64,000 nucleotides of DNA from assembly GCA_049518415.1 (NCBI GenBank), contig JBEKRX010000023.1, positions 1 to 64,000 on the forward strand. The letters are read 5' to 3'. Source of the DNA: CAVQND01 sp049518415. Its GTDB lineage: Bacteria > Verrucomicrobiota > Verrucomicrobiia > Limisphaerales > UBA8199. Within the stretch, counting starts at the first letter, position 1. The number at the start of each line of letters is the position of its first letter. Shown piece by piece: positions 25,717 through 35,379 of the stretch. A program made the translations under genes and the position numbers. The notes beneath the pieces were generated by a model. That model was not told the DNA's origin and did no database searches. It saw nothing but the letters and a program-made list of their open reading frames with translations.

Positions 25717-28299
25717 ATGAAACATCATTTTGCCCTCCGAGTGCCTGTTTGCGCGGCGGCTCTGTGCGGGGCGCTGGGGAGCCTCACCGGCAACGTCCGG
25801 GCAGTGGCCGCAGAGCAGCCCTTTCGTCCGCCGGCGGTGCCGCTGGTGACGAGCGACCCGTACCTGAGCATCTGGTCCGAAGCCGACCATCTGAGCGATG
25901 ATGCGACCCGGCACTGGACCCGCCGGGAGCATTCCCTGGTCAGCCTGGTGCGCGTGGACGGAGCGGTGTGCCGGCTCATGGGCAGGAATCCCGCCGAGGC
26001 GCCCGCAATGCCGCAAGCCAGGTTGCAGGTGCTCCCGACCCGCACGGTCTATGATTTCGACGACGGCCATATTCATTGCACGCTGACCTTCCTGCGGCCC
26101 GCGCTGCCGGACGACCTGGAGGCGCTGGCCCTGCCGCTTACTTATCTGACCTGGGAGGTGCGTTCGGTCGATGGGAAGGAACACGTAGTTTCCCTGTACG
26201 ACAGCACCAGTTCGCAACTGGCCGTGAACCGGCCGGAGGAAAAAGTGGAGTGGGCGCGCGAGCGGGCGGGCAAACTGGCGGCGCTCCGGGCGGGCACGGT
26301 CGAGCAAGCCATCCTGGGGTCATGCGGCGACGACCATCGGATCAACTGGGGTTATGTCTATGCCGCCGCGCAGGCGCAAGGGGCCCGGGCCGTGATTGGC
26401 GCGGACCGCGAGCTGGCCGGGGCCTTTGCGGCCAACCGCGAACTGCCGGCGCAAGACGACACGCGGATGCCCCGGGCGGCCAACGACGAGCAGCCGGTCC
26501 TGGCGTTTGTCTTTGACCTGGGGGCGGTCGGCGCGAAACCCGTCTCCCGCCAGGTGATCGTGGCCTACGATGAGGTCTATGCCATCCGGTATTTTGGCCA
26601 GAAGCTGCGGCCCTATTGGCGGCGCCACGGCGCCAGCGCCGTCCAGATGCTGCAAAAGGCGGCGGAGGATTACCCGCGCCTGGCGGCGCGCTGCGCGGAG
26701 TTCGACGCGCAACTGCTGGCCGACGCCCGGCGGGTGGGCGGCGAGAATTACGCCCAGCTCTGCGCGCTGGCTCATCGCCAGAGCCTGGCCGCCTGCGGCC
26801 TGGCGGCCGACCGGAACCAGCAGCCGCTCTTTTTCACCAAGGAAAACACCAGCAACGGCGATATTGCCACGGTGGACGTGATCTTCCCCATGGCGCCGCA
26901 GCTTATCCTGCTGAGTCCCACGTTGGCCAAGGCCTCGATTGTGCCCATCCTCAGTTACGCCTCCTCCTGGCACTGGAAGTTCCCCAATGCCCCCCATGAT
27001 TTGGGGACCTACCCGATTGCGCGGGGCACCGACGATGGCGGCGAAGGCATGCCGGTCGAAGAGAGCGGCAACATGCTGCTCCTCTGCGATGCGATTGCGC
27101 AAGCGGACGGCAATGCCCGCTTCGTTTCGCCCTGGTGGCCCAAGCTCACCCAATGGGCGGAATACCTCGAACAGTACGGCCTCGACCCGGAGAACCAGTT
27201 GTGCACGGACGATTTCATGGGGCACCTGGCGCACAACGCCAACCTCTCGGTCAAGGCGATCCTGGGCCTGGCGGCCTACGGCGATTTGTGCCGGCTGCGG
27301 GGCGAGAGCGCCAAGGCCCAAAAATACCGGCAACTGGCCCGGGCCGATGCGGAGCACTGGTTGAAAGTGGCGGCCGAGGGCGATCACTATCGCCTGGCTT
27401 TCGACAAACCCAATACCTGGAGCCAGAAATATAACCTGGTTTGGGACCGGATTCTGGGCCTGAACATCTTTCCCGCGGCAGTGGCCCAAAAGGAGGTCGC
27501 CCACTACAAGGGCGTGAGGCAGCGCTACGGCGTGCCGCTGGACTCGCGGACCCGGCTCACCAAGACCGATTGGGAACTGTGGAGCGCGACACTGGCGGAA
27601 AGCCAGGCCGATTTTGAGGCGCTGATCGCCCCCATCTACGATTATCTCAACGAGACCACCGCGCGCGACCCGCTCGCCGATTCTTACGAGACCGACAAAG
27701 TGCACAGCGGCGGGATGCACGCGCGCCCGGTGGTCGGCGGCCTTTTCGTCAAGCTATTGGCCGAGCACGCCCTGTGGCAGAAGTGGTCCCGGCGCGACCA
27801 CGCCAAAGTCGGCCACTGGGCGGCGCTGCCCGAACCGCCGCAGGTGCTCGAGGTGGTGGCCACGTCCAAACAGACCCCGGCGACCTGGAGTTACACGACC
27901 GAGAAACCGGGCGAGGGCTGGACCAGGCCCGATTTTAATTGCAGCCAGTGGAAGCAAGGCCCCGCTGGTTTCGGGACCGAGGGCACTCCCGGCGCGGTCG
28001 TCCGGACCACTTGGAACTCGGCCGATATCTGGCTGCGGCGCGAACTCACCCTCCCGGCGGGCAGTTATGCCAATCTCCAGTTCTACGTTTATCATGACGA
28101 GGACGTTGAGATTTACGTCAACGGCGTCCTGGGGGCCTCGGAAGGCGGGTTCGTGACCAGTTACGTGCCGCTGGAAATCCGGCCGGCGGCCCGAGCCCTG
28201 CTCAAGCCCGGCGCCAAGGTCACGCTGGCCGTGCATTGCCACCAGACCGTAGGGGGACAAAACGTCGACGTCGGCCTGGTAAACGTGGTCGAGCGATAG
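25717..28299 (+). CDS. GtaA-like glutaminase family protein, exported
   Basis: The start at 25717 gives MKHHFALRVPVCAAALCGALG, a signal peptide; the upstream ATG lacks this context. The mature N terminus PFRPPAVPLVTSDPYLSIWS and the central DDHRINWGYVY, YDEVYAIRYFGQKLRPYW and SWHWKFPNAPHDLGTYPI blocks are characteristic of the DUF4964/DUF5127/DUF4965/DUF1793 series found in fungal glutaminase A and its many bacterial relatives. The catalytic alpha/alpha barrel spans about residues 300-690. The last ~140 residues (WSYTTEKPGEGWTRPDFNCSQW on) form a galactose-binding-like beta domain that is also common in this phylum. Glutaminase activity is known only for some members, so the substrate remains open. 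Confidence 0.85.
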   Translation: MKHHFALRVPVCAAALCGALGSLTGNVRAVAAEQPFRPPAVPLVTSDPYLSIWSEADHLSDDATRHWTRREHSLVSLVRVDGAVCRLMGRNPAEAPAMPQARLQVLPTRTVYDFDDGHIHCTLTFLRPALPDDLEALALPLTYLTWEVRSVDGKEHVVSLYDSTSSQLAVNRPEEKVEWARERAGKLAALRAGTVEQAILGSCGDDHRINWGYVYAAAQAQGARAVIGADRELAGAFAANRELPAQDDTRMPRAANDEQPVLAFVFDLGAVGAKPVSRQVIVAYDEVYAIRYFGQKLRPYWRRHGASAVQMLQKAAEDYPRLAARCAEFDAQLLADARRVGGENYAQLCALAHRQSLAACGLAADRNQQPLFFTKENTSNGDIATVDVIFPMAPQLILLSPTLAKASIVPILSYASSWHWKFPNAPHDLGTYPIARGTDDGGEGMPVEESGNMLLLCDAIAQADGNARFVSPWWPKLTQWAEYLEQYGLDPENQLCTDDFMGHLAHNANLSVKAILGLAAYGDLCRLRGESAKAQKYRQLARADAEHWLKVAAEGDHYRLAFDKPNTWSQKYNLVWDRILGLNIFPAAVAQKEVAHYKGVRQRYGVPLDSRTRLTKTDWELWSATLAESQADFEALIAPIYDYLNETTARDPLADSYETDKVHSGGMHARPVVGGLFVKLLAEHALWQKWSRRDHAKVGHWAALPEPPQVLEVVATSKQTPATWSYTTEKPGEGWTRPDFNCSQWKQGPAGFGTEGTPGAVVRTTWNSADIWLRRELTLPAGSYANLQFYVYHDEDVEIYVNGVLGASEGGFVTSYVPLEIRPAARALLKPGAKVTLAVHCHQTVGGQNVDVGLVNVVER

Positions 28300-28639
28300 C
28301 GGCGCGCAGAAGTCCCGCTCGGCGGGAACCGAAGACGAATGTTGCAGCCGACGTCAGTCGGCTCTGATCTTCCCGAAGACGAACAGTGCGCCCACCAACG
28401 TCGGCGGCCACCCGCATAGTTACCAAACATTTTGGCGCAGACTCCACGCTCGACCCGAGCGATCAGGTCTCAGAATTTACTTTTGCCCGAGCCCTAAAAA
28501 GTGCTCCTGGCGCAGCCAGGGCGGCGTCGCCCGAGGCCTCGGGATTGCCGGCGCGCTGCCGCGCCCCCAGGCCGCGGCGCTTCACGGGTCCATAATGTTC
28601 TCTTCGGCCCAATCCACGGCGCCTCCAGCCTCCAGCCTG
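28300..28639. repeat. Repeat-rich spacer after the glutaminase gene
   Basis: There is no gene here. The stretch contains a TCCCGC-TCG-GCGGGA hairpin at 28312-28326, and a ~75-bp element (about 28338-28411) that is an inverted copy of 35202-35276. It also holds a copy of the tcagaatttacttttgcccg repeat (28467-28495) and three cctccag-type heptamers near 28619-28637. Confidence 0.65.
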
Positions 28640-29509
28640 TCACGGGTCGAGGATGGTTTCTTTTGCCCAATCTACCGGCCAGACAACCTCCGTATGCGGC
28701 AGATTGTCGTTATTCCAGCGCTTGCGCCAGGTGAAGTTCTTCACATCGGGGTTAACCACGTCGTGACGCCTGGCGCCCATGGCATGGGCGTCGCAAAAGA
28801 GGAGGTCGGTCTGGCGGTTGTGGCGATTGGAGGGCCATTGATCCTGCTGGGTGGGGTCGAGATTGGCGGGCCACTCCCCCGGCATGTCCACGCTGGGGTT
28901 GGCGTAAGCCCGAGCGTCGCCCAACATGATCATGTCCACAGGGGCTCTGACCATGGAATCGCCCACGACCTTGTTTGGTTTCGAGTCTCGAATACCGCCG
29001 TTGATGTCCCCGCCCAGGCCAAGTTCCGGGACGTGACCAAGGTCCAGGCCCCAGTCGTTATAGGCCAGGGAGAAGCGGGAATTGAGGGTGATGCCATAAG
29101 GGTCCCACTTGCCGTCCGGCCCGGTGGCGCCCAGGGTCTTGTTGTAGTTGGTGTTCCAGGCGGCGTCGGCGCGGGCGGCCGGGCACCAGAACGCGTCCCG
29201 GTTGTTGCCCATCACGGTCAGCAGCCGGGTCGGCCAGACGGCATAAACGGACGGCGACACCGAGTAGCAGCCCGGATAGGCCTTGAAATCGTTGAGATAC
29301 ATGATCAGGCCAATGCCCACCTGCCGGAGGTTATTGAGGCAACCGGTCTGCTTGGCCCTGATCTTGGCCTTGGTCAGCGCCGGCAGGAGCATGGCTGCCA
29401 GAATGGCGATGATGGCGATGACCACCAGCAGTTCGATGAGGGTAAAGGCGGAAGCGTGGCGGCCAAGCCGGGTCCGCTGCCGGTTCCCTGGGCGAGTTGG
29501 GCTTTTCAT
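28640..29509 (-). CDS. Type II secretion-like pseudopilin, H-X9-DG family
   Basis: The leader GRHASAFTLIELLVVIAIIAILAAMLLPALTKAKIRA gives the prepilin cleavage site with Glu+5 and the hydrophobic helix. The C-terminal globular domain has NRHNRQTDLLFCDAHA, the H-X9-D-like tail motif, before a Trp-rich end. An AGGAAAG ribosome-binding element precedes the ATG. At 289 residues it is typical of the PVC pseudopilins. The partner proteins are not in the window; it is a second, divergent copy relative to the gene at 17966. Confidence 0.92.
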   Translation of the reverse strand: MKSPTRPGNRQRTRLGRHASAFTLIELLVVIAIIAILAAMLLPALTKAKIRAKQTGCLNNLRQVGIGLIMYLNDFKAYPGCYSVSPSVYAVWPTRLLTVMGNNRDAFWCPAARADAAWNTNYNKTLGATGPDGKWDPYGITLNSRFSLAYNDWGLDLGHVPELGLGGDINGGIRDSKPNKVVGDSMVRAPVDMIMLGDARAYANPSVDMPGEWPANLDPTQQDQWPSNRHNRQTDLLFCDAHAMGARRHDVVNPDVKNFTWRKRWNNDNLPHTEVVWPVDWAKETILDP

Positions 29510-29816
29510 TTTCGGTCTTTCTTTCCTGGCAACCTGGAGAGATTAGGCGCCATGCCCGGCGCCATGTCAATTGCCAAATTGCGTGAGCGTATTTAGGAAA
29601 CGGCGCGCTTAGCGCCCGTGCAAAAACAACTTCGGTGCTTTGGGCGTAATTCTAACAAAGTGCCTTCGCCTGGCGTCCAGAGCGTGGAGTCCCGATTCGG
29701 AATCGGGATAGAGCGTGAGGGCATTCCCGATTCGGAATCGGGACCACGCTTCACGCTCTCACGCTTCACGCTCCACCCAAGCAGCCAGATCTCGGAATTT
29801 ATTCTTGCACGAGCCC
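29510..29816. repeat. Spacer with palindromes and dispersed repeats
   Basis: No gene is supported. Two copies of the 19-bp palindrome tcccgattcggaatcggga lie at 29690-29708 and 29725-29743. Copies of the gcgcccgtgcaa and cggaatttattcttgcacg repeat lie at about 29606-29630 and 29790-29817 in opposite orientations, and a short cgcttcacgctc tandem lies between them. The stop codon of the decarboxylase falls inside the second repeat copy. Confidence 0.7.
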
Positions 29817-31253
29817 TTAGCCCAGGGCCTGCGCGGTGGCTTGGATCAACTCCCAGGCGCGCCGCACATGGCGGGCCTCGGTGCGGGTCTGGCCCACGCA
29901 GAAGCGCAAGGTGTAGCGGCCGTTCAAGACGGTGTGGGTCAGATAGAGGTTGCCGCCCTGGTTGAGACGTTCCAGCAGGCGGCGGTTGCGGTCGTCGCCG
30001 GCGCGGTGGGCAAAGCAAACGAGGTTCAGCGGCGCCGGGGCGACGAGCTGGAAATCGTGCGAGGCCTCGATCCAGCGGGCGAATTGCTGGGCCAGTTCGA
30101 TATGACGGCGGATATGATGTTGCAGGCCTTGGACGCCGTAGTGGCGGATGACAAACCAGAGCTTGAGGGCGCGGAAGCGGCGGCCCAGGGGGACCTGCCA
30201 GTCGCGGTAATCGATCACGGCGCCCGACTCGGTCGGCTGGTTGCGGAGGTATTCCGGCAGGACGCCCAGGCTCTGGATGAGCGCCGCCCGGTCGGCCACA
30301 TAAAAGCAGTCGCAGTCGAAATTGGTGAACATCCACTTGTGGGGATTGAAGGCGTAGGAATCCGCCAGTTCCAGTCCTTGCAGCAGGTGGCGGTATTCGG
30401 GGCACAGGGCGGCCGTGCCGGACATGGCGCCATCCACGTGGAGCCACAGCCCCTGCTGGCGGCAGAGCCGGCCCAAGTCCGGCAGCGGGTCAAAGCCGTT
30501 GGAGGAAGTGGTGCCGGCCGTGGCCGAGACAAAACAGGGCTGCAGGCCGGCCTCGCGGTCTCGGGCTATCTGACGCGCCAAGGCCTGGGGGCGCATCGCG
30601 CAATGCTCGTCCACTTCGATGAGCCGCAGGTTCTGGCGGCCCAAGCCGGCGATTCTCACGGCTTTCTCGACCGAGGAATGGGCGTGCGTGGAGGTGTAGG
30701 CCACCAACCGGCCGTGGCAGCCGGATTCGTTGGTCTGAAAGCCGGTGGCGCGCTCGCGGGCGGCCAGCAGCGCGCAGAGCACGGCGCTGGAAGCGCTGTC
30801 CTGGATCACGCCGCCGCCCGGCCCGCACGATTTGAAGCTGGCTGGCAGCCCGGTCATGTCCGCCATCCAATCCAACACGTGCGTCTCGAGTTCGGTGCAG
30901 GCGGGGCTGGTGGCCCACAACATCCCCTGCACCCCCAGGCCGGCGGAGAGCAACTCGCCCAGGATCGACGGACCGGAATTGTTGGCCGGAAAGAAGGCGA
31001 AAAAATTCGGGGATTGCCAGTGCGTGATGCCGGGCAGAATCAGCCGGTCCACGTCCGCCAGGATGGCCGCGAAGGGCTCGCCGCGCAACGGCGGTTGGGC
31101 CGGCAGCGAGGCGCGGATTTGTCCCGGCGCGACCGGCGAGAGGACCGGCAGCGATTCGACTCGCTTTTCGTAGTCCGCAATCCAATCGATCACCGCGTAA
31201 CCCCAGCGGCGGAACTCGTCCGGGGTCATGTGGAAACTGGATGTGTTTTCCAT
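29817..31253 (-). CDS. PLP-dependent amino acid decarboxylase, group II (AADC-like)
   Basis: This 478-residue protein matches the aromatic-amino-acid/tyrosine decarboxylase family of fold-type I PLP enzymes. Conserved blocks are THWQSPNFFAFFPANNSGPSILGELLSAGLG, CTELETHVLDWM, the cofactor-stacking THAHSSVEKA, LWLHVDGAMSGTA with the Asp that binds the pyridine nitrogen, and the Schiff-base lysine in YAFNPHKWMFTNFDC. The product amine and substrate cannot be fixed, but an aromatic or related bulky amino acid is likely. It is divergent from the ABC exporter operon, with ~115 bp between the starts. The final codons run into a dispersed repeat. Confidence 0.92.
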   Translation of the reverse strand: MENTSSFHMTPDEFRRWGYAVIDWIADYEKRVESLPVLSPVAPGQIRASLPAQPPLRGEPFAAILADVDRLILPGITHWQSPNFFAFFPANNSGPSILGELLSAGLGVQGMLWATSPACTELETHVLDWMADMTGLPASFKSCGPGGGVIQDSASSAVLCALLAARERATGFQTNESGCHGRLVAYTSTHAHSSVEKAVRIAGLGRQNLRLIEVDEHCAMRPQALARQIARDREAGLQPCFVSATAGTTSSNGFDPLPDLGRLCRQQGLWLHVDGAMSGTAALCPEYRHLLQGLELADSYAFNPHKWMFTNFDCDCFYVADRAALIQSLGVLPEYLRNQPTESGAVIDYRDWQVPLGRRFRALKLWFVIRHYGVQGLQHHIRRHIELAQQFARWIEASHDFQLVAPAPLNLVCFAHRAGDDRNRRLLERLNQGGNLYLTHTVLNGRYTLRFCVGQTRTEARHVRRAWELIQATAQALG

Positions 31254-31367
31254 GCCCAGAGAATAGGCCAGAGACGGAAAAATGCGAGCGTGGGGTAATT
31301 CTTGTTACTGAAATTCCCCATGAGGATTGAAAAACCCTGTGGAGGCGGCATAATGATAAGCTGAAGA

Positions 31368-33248
31368 ATGTCCGACTTGACTTCCAGCGAGCAGAGACAG
31401 AACGAGCGGCGGTATGCGACCGGGGAACTTGTGCGGCGGCTGCTGGCGCTGGCGTGGCAATTCCGGGGCGATTGCCTGCGCTCGGTGGTGCTGAGCCTGG
31501 CGCTGCTGCTGCTGGGCTTGTCCGGCTTGCAAATGCTGGGCGTGGTGGTGGATGTCATCCGGCACGCGCTGGATGCCGCGCAACGCGCGCCGGTCTATCC
31601 GCTGGGCTGGAGGCCGCCGGCAACCTGGACACCCTTGCAGGCGGTGACGGTGTTGTCAGTGGCGATTGTGGCCCTGGCACTGGTGCGCGCCCTGCTCACC
31701 TACCAGTACAACATGGTGACCGCGCGGTTGACGCAGGGCAAGATCGTGCCCGACTTGCGAGCCCGGCTCTACGCCCGGCTCCAGCGGCTGAGTTTCCGGT
31801 TTTTCGATGTCCACGGCTCGAGCTCGATTTTCAATCGCGTCACGGGGGACGTGCAGAACACGCGGCTGTTCGTGGACGGCGTGGTGCTGCAAGGGATTAA
31901 CATGCTGCTCACGCTGGGGGCCTACTTCGTGTTCATGTGGCGGATTCATGCGGGGCTGACGGTGGCCTGCCTGTCCGTCACGATCGGGCTGTGGTGGGTG
32001 ACGCATTATTACTCGGGGCGGCTGCGGCCGGGCTACCTGCGCAACCGCGAGTTGTACGACGACCTGGTGCTGCTGTTCAGCGAGAGCGTGCGGGGCATGC
32101 AGACGGTCAAGGGTTTTGCGGCGGAGCCGCACCAGGTGCGGCGTTTCGAGGACGCCAACCAGCGGGTCTCGGACCAGCAGAAGCGGATTTTCTTCGATCT
32201 GTCGGTGTTCACGCCGGTCACGCAGTTGCTGTCGCAGTTGAGCCTGGTGATCCTGTTTGCCTACGGCGGATGGCTTTATGTGCAGGGCCGCCTGGCGCTG
32301 GGCAGCGGGTTGGTGGTGTTTGCCGGCCTGCTGCAGCAATTCAACGGGCAGGTGGCCAACCTCACCACCATCGCCAACTCGGTGCAACAAAGCTTCACCG
32401 CCGCCCGGCGCGTCTTCGAGGTGCTGGACACGCCGGCGGAGGTGCAGAACCAGCCGGGGGCGCTCGTGCCGGGCCGGCTCAGCGGCCGGATTGTTTTCGA
32501 CCACGTCACTTTCGGTTACACGCCGCAGAGCAGCGTGCTGCGGGAGGTCTCGTTCGCGGCGGCGCCAGGACAGGTGATCGGCATTTTCGGCCTGAGCGGG
32601 GCGGGCAAGAGTACGTTGCTGGGGCTGGTGCCGCGATTTTATGATCCGCTGCGCGGACGCATCCTGGCGGACGGCCAGGACCTGCGGAAACTCGACCTGG
32701 ATGCCTATCGCCGGCAGATCGGCATTGTGTACCAGGAGAGTTTCCTGTTCTCGAACACGGTGGCGGCCAACATCGCGTTTGGCAGCCCGCAGGCCACGCA
32801 GCCCCAAATCGAGCAGGCGGCCCGGGTGGCCTCGGCGCACGATTTCATCCTGGCGCTGCCGCAGGGCTACGAGACGGTGCTGGGCGAAGCGGGGGCGGAC
32901 CTTTCCGGGGGCCAGCGCCAGCGGCTGGCGCTGGCGCGGGCCTTGCTGCTGCAACCGCCGATCCTGATCCTGGATGACCCGACGGCCTCGGTCGATCCGA
33001 AAACCGAGCATGAAATCCTCTCGGCGCTGCGGCAGGCGATGGCGGGCCGGACGACCTTTGTCGTGGCCAACCGGCTGAGTCTCCTGCGCCGGGCTGACGT
33101 CATCCTGATCCTGGAAAAGGGCCGCCTCATTCAAACGGGCACCCATGAAGAACTCGTGCGGGCGCCCGGCCCCTACCGTGAAACGGCGCTGCTCCAGCTC
33201 ATGGATTTGGAAGAGGAACGCGAGCCGGTGCTGACAGGAGCATTTTGA
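31368..33248 (+). CDS. ABC exporter half-transporter with degenerate ATP site
   Basis: Residues ~20-330 are a six-helix transmembrane domain and ~350-600 an ATPase domain. The Walker A loop is LSGAGKST (~408), the signature is LSGGQRQRLALARALL, and Walker B is ILILDDPTASVD. Asp537 stands where the catalytic Glu should be, and the switch position is Asn568 (VVANRLS) instead of His. Both losses mark the degenerate site of heterodimeric exporters such as TM287/288 and BmrCD. The next gene, 28 bp downstream, supplies the other half. Substrate unknown; lipids or hydrophobic compounds are usual. It probably forms an operon with the next gene. Confidence 0.93.
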   Translation: MSDLTSSEQRQNERRYATGELVRRLLALAWQFRGDCLRSVVLSLALLLLGLSGLQMLGVVVDVIRHALDAAQRAPVYPLGWRPPATWTPLQAVTVLSVAIVALALVRALLTYQYNMVTARLTQGKIVPDLRARLYARLQRLSFRFFDVHGSSSIFNRVTGDVQNTRLFVDGVVLQGINMLLTLGAYFVFMWRIHAGLTVACLSVTIGLWWVTHYYSGRLRPGYLRNRELYDDLVLLFSESVRGMQTVKGFAAEPHQVRRFEDANQRVSDQQKRIFFDLSVFTPVTQLLSQLSLVILFAYGGWLYVQGRLALGSGLVVFAGLLQQFNGQVANLTTIANSVQQSFTAARRVFEVLDTPAEVQNQPGALVPGRLSGRIVFDHVTFGYTPQSSVLREVSFAAAPGQVIGIFGLSGAGKSTLLGLVPRFYDPLRGRILADGQDLRKLDLDAYRRQIGIVYQESFLFSNTVAANIAFGSPQATQPQIEQAARVASAHDFILALPQGYETVLGEAGADLSGGQRQRLALARALLLQPPILILDDPTASVDPKTEHEILSALRQAMAGRTTFVVANRLSLLRRADVILILEKGRLIQTGTHEELVRAPGPYRETALLQLMDLEEEREPVLTGAF

Positions 33249-33275
33249 CAGGTTTTTTTTGACGGGATTAACCGG

Positions 33276-35165
33276 ATGAACAGGATTTTGAAGAACCGAG
33301 GCGGGGTGCCTGTAAAAACCCAGGAGGCCTCGAGCCTCGCCAGTGCGCGGGAGGCGATTACCTATTTCCGACCGATGGAAGAGCGGGAGGCGGACCGGGC
33401 GCCGCTGAGCGCGAAGCTCATCCGCCGCGTGTTCACTTACACGCGCCCATACGCCGCGCGGCGCAACTGGCTGTTCGCCCTCACGTTTGCCCGGGGCCTG
33501 CAACTGCCGGCGCTGGCGTGGCTGATCGGCCAGACGATCAACGGCCCGATTGCCGGCCAGGACCTGCGGAGCATTTACCTGCACGCCGGCGTCTATCTGG
33601 GGCTGGTGCTGCTCATGGTGGCGACGCTGCACCTGCGTCAGCGGTTGGCCCTCGAACTGGGCGAGGCCGTCGCCCACGACATGCGCTCGGAACTGTTCCG
33701 CAAGCTGACCACGCTGCCGATGTCGTTCTTCCACAAGACCAAATTCGGCCGCATCATCAGCCGGCTGACCTCGGACATCGACAGCGTGCGCGTGGCGGTG
33801 CAGGACGTGGCGTTCGTGGTGACGATCCAGGCGGTGCAAATGGCGGTGGCGGCCCTGCTGATGGTGTGGTACAACTGGAAGCTCTTTTCGCTGATGCTGA
33901 CGCTGGCGCCGGTGATTTGGGTGGTCAACAACCGCTACCGCCGGGAAGTCAGCCGCCAGTTGCGCAAACTCCAGGAGACCTGGAACCGCCTGACCTCGAC
34001 CCTGGCTGAATCGGTGGGCGGCATCCGGGTCACGCAGGCCTTCGTGCGCCAGGAGATCAACGCCGGGTTCTTCCGCAAGCTGGTGAATTTGCACGGGGAA
34101 AACAACGTGGGCGTGGCGCGGGCCTCGGCGGTGTTCATACCGCTGCTCCAGATGAAGAGCCAACTGTTTCTGGGCGCCACGGCGCTGCTCAGCGGCTACG
34201 GCGCGCTCCGCTGGCAAGGCTGGCTGCACATGGAGGTGGGCGACCTGGTCATGTTCTTTTTCCTGGCCAACTTCTTCTTCGACCCCGTCCAGGTCATCGG
34301 CAACCAGTATAACCAGGCCCTGGCGGCCATGGCCGGGGCCGAACGTTTCTTCCGGCTCATCGATCTCCCACCGGAGTGGCAGGATGCGCCCACCGCCCGG
34401 CCACTGCCGGCCATTGGCGGACGGGTCGAGTTCCAGGACGTCGCCTTCGCCTACGAGCCGGGGCGGCCCGTGCTGGCCGACATCGGGTTCGTGGCCGAAC
34501 CGGGGCAAACCGTCGCCCTGGTCGGTCCCACCGGCAGCGGCAAGACCACCCTGGTGGGCCTGCTCCAGAAGTTTTACCTCCCGACCCGCGGCCGGGTGCG
34601 GGTGGACGGGCACGACCTCCGCGAGGTGACCAGCACTTCGCTTCACGCCCAGATGGGCACCGTCCAGCAAAACAACTTCCTCTTTGCCGGCTCGGTCAGC
34701 GATAACATCCGCTTCGCGCGGCCGGGCGCGAGCGAGGCGGCGGTGCGGGCCACCTTGCGGGCGCTGGATTGCCTGGAGCTGGTGGAGGGGCTGCCGCGCG
34801 GCCTGGAGACCCAGGTGGGCGAAAAGAGCGCGGCGCTCTCGCTCGGCCAGCGGCAATTGATCTGTTTCGCCCGCGCGCTGCTGGCCGACCCGCGCATCGT
34901 GGTGCTGGACGAAGCGACCAGCGCCATCGATAGCGTCACTGAGGCGCGCCTGCAACGGGCGTTGGCAGTGCTGCTGCGCGGGCGCACGGCTTTTGTCGTC
35001 GCCCATCGCCTGAGCACGATTCGCAACGCCGACCTGGTGCTGGTGCTGGACCAGGGCCGCATCGTCGAGCGCGGCACGCACGAAACCCTGCTCGAGGCCG
35101 GGGGCGTCTATGCCCGTCTCCACGAAGAGTTCATAAGCGGGGGCATGGAGGCGTTAAAACATTGA
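33276..35165 (+). CDS. ABC exporter half-transporter with catalytic ATP site
   Basis: This is the second half of the exporter. It has a six-helix domain and an ATPase with Walker A GPTGSGKTT, Walker B IVVLDEATSAID including the catalytic Glu546, and switch His in VVAHRLS. Its signature is LSLGQ instead of LSGGQ, exactly the degeneration expected in the subunit whose signature pairs with the partner's defective Walker B. The ATG at 33276 gives a 40-residue extension; internal starts (for example Met34) are possible, and an AGGAGG at 33322 has no start at usual spacing. The region between the genes contains a common short intergenic phrase (gattaaccggatgaacagg). Confidence 0.93.
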   Translation: MNRILKNRGGVPVKTQEASSLASAREAITYFRPMEEREADRAPLSAKLIRRVFTYTRPYAARRNWLFALTFARGLQLPALAWLIGQTINGPIAGQDLRSIYLHAGVYLGLVLLMVATLHLRQRLALELGEAVAHDMRSELFRKLTTLPMSFFHKTKFGRIISRLTSDIDSVRVAVQDVAFVVTIQAVQMAVAALLMVWYNWKLFSLMLTLAPVIWVVNNRYRREVSRQLRKLQETWNRLTSTLAESVGGIRVTQAFVRQEINAGFFRKLVNLHGENNVGVARASAVFIPLLQMKSQLFLGATALLSGYGALRWQGWLHMEVGDLVMFFFLANFFFDPVQVIGNQYNQALAAMAGAERFFRLIDLPPEWQDAPTARPLPAIGGRVEFQDVAFAYEPGRPVLADIGFVAEPGQTVALVGPTGSGKTTLVGLLQKFYLPTRGRVRVDGHDLREVTSTSLHAQMGTVQQNNFLFAGSVSDNIRFARPGASEAAVRATLRALDCLELVEGLPRGLETQVGEKSAALSLGQRQLICFARALLADPRIVVLDEATSAIDSVTEARLQRALAVLLRGRTAFVVAHRLSTIRNADLVLVLDQGRIVERGTHETLLEAGGVYARLHEEFISGGMEALKH

Positions 35166-35199
35166 CGCCAGACGGCGTTAAAAAATCGTGACTCTCCAG

Positions 35200-35280
35200 G
35201 TAGCAGCCGACGTTAGTCGGCTCATTATCCGTCTTCAGGAAGATCGGCGCCGACTGACCTCGGCGGCTGCGTCTCGTATG
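35200..35280 (+). repeat. Dispersed ~75-bp stem-forming element
   Basis: The element contains gcagccgacgttagtcggc and, about 30 bp later, gccgactgacctcggcggc, which can pair as an imperfect long stem. The same element lies in opposite orientation at about 28338-28411, sharing the internal word cgtcttc and the arms. It sits between the exporter operon and proS. Confidence 0.7.
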
Positions 35281-35379
35281 GGGCGGGTGCCCGGTTACAT
35301 GCAGCGTTCGAGCGCCTTCCCGCCTGAATAGTTGCGAAAAATCTTCGCCCGCCGCTGAAATTCTGCCAAATAGTAAGCT

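Noticed and set aside
29593..30447. 284-codon minus-strand frame overlapping the decarboxylase end
   Set aside because: It is Pro/Arg-rich and out of frame with the PLP decarboxylase, whose motifs are intact.
31656..35123. 1155-codon open frame antisense to the ABC exporter genes
   Set aside because: The sense strand carries complete ATPase motifs in two genes; the antisense product is His/Arg/Gln-rich without any motif.
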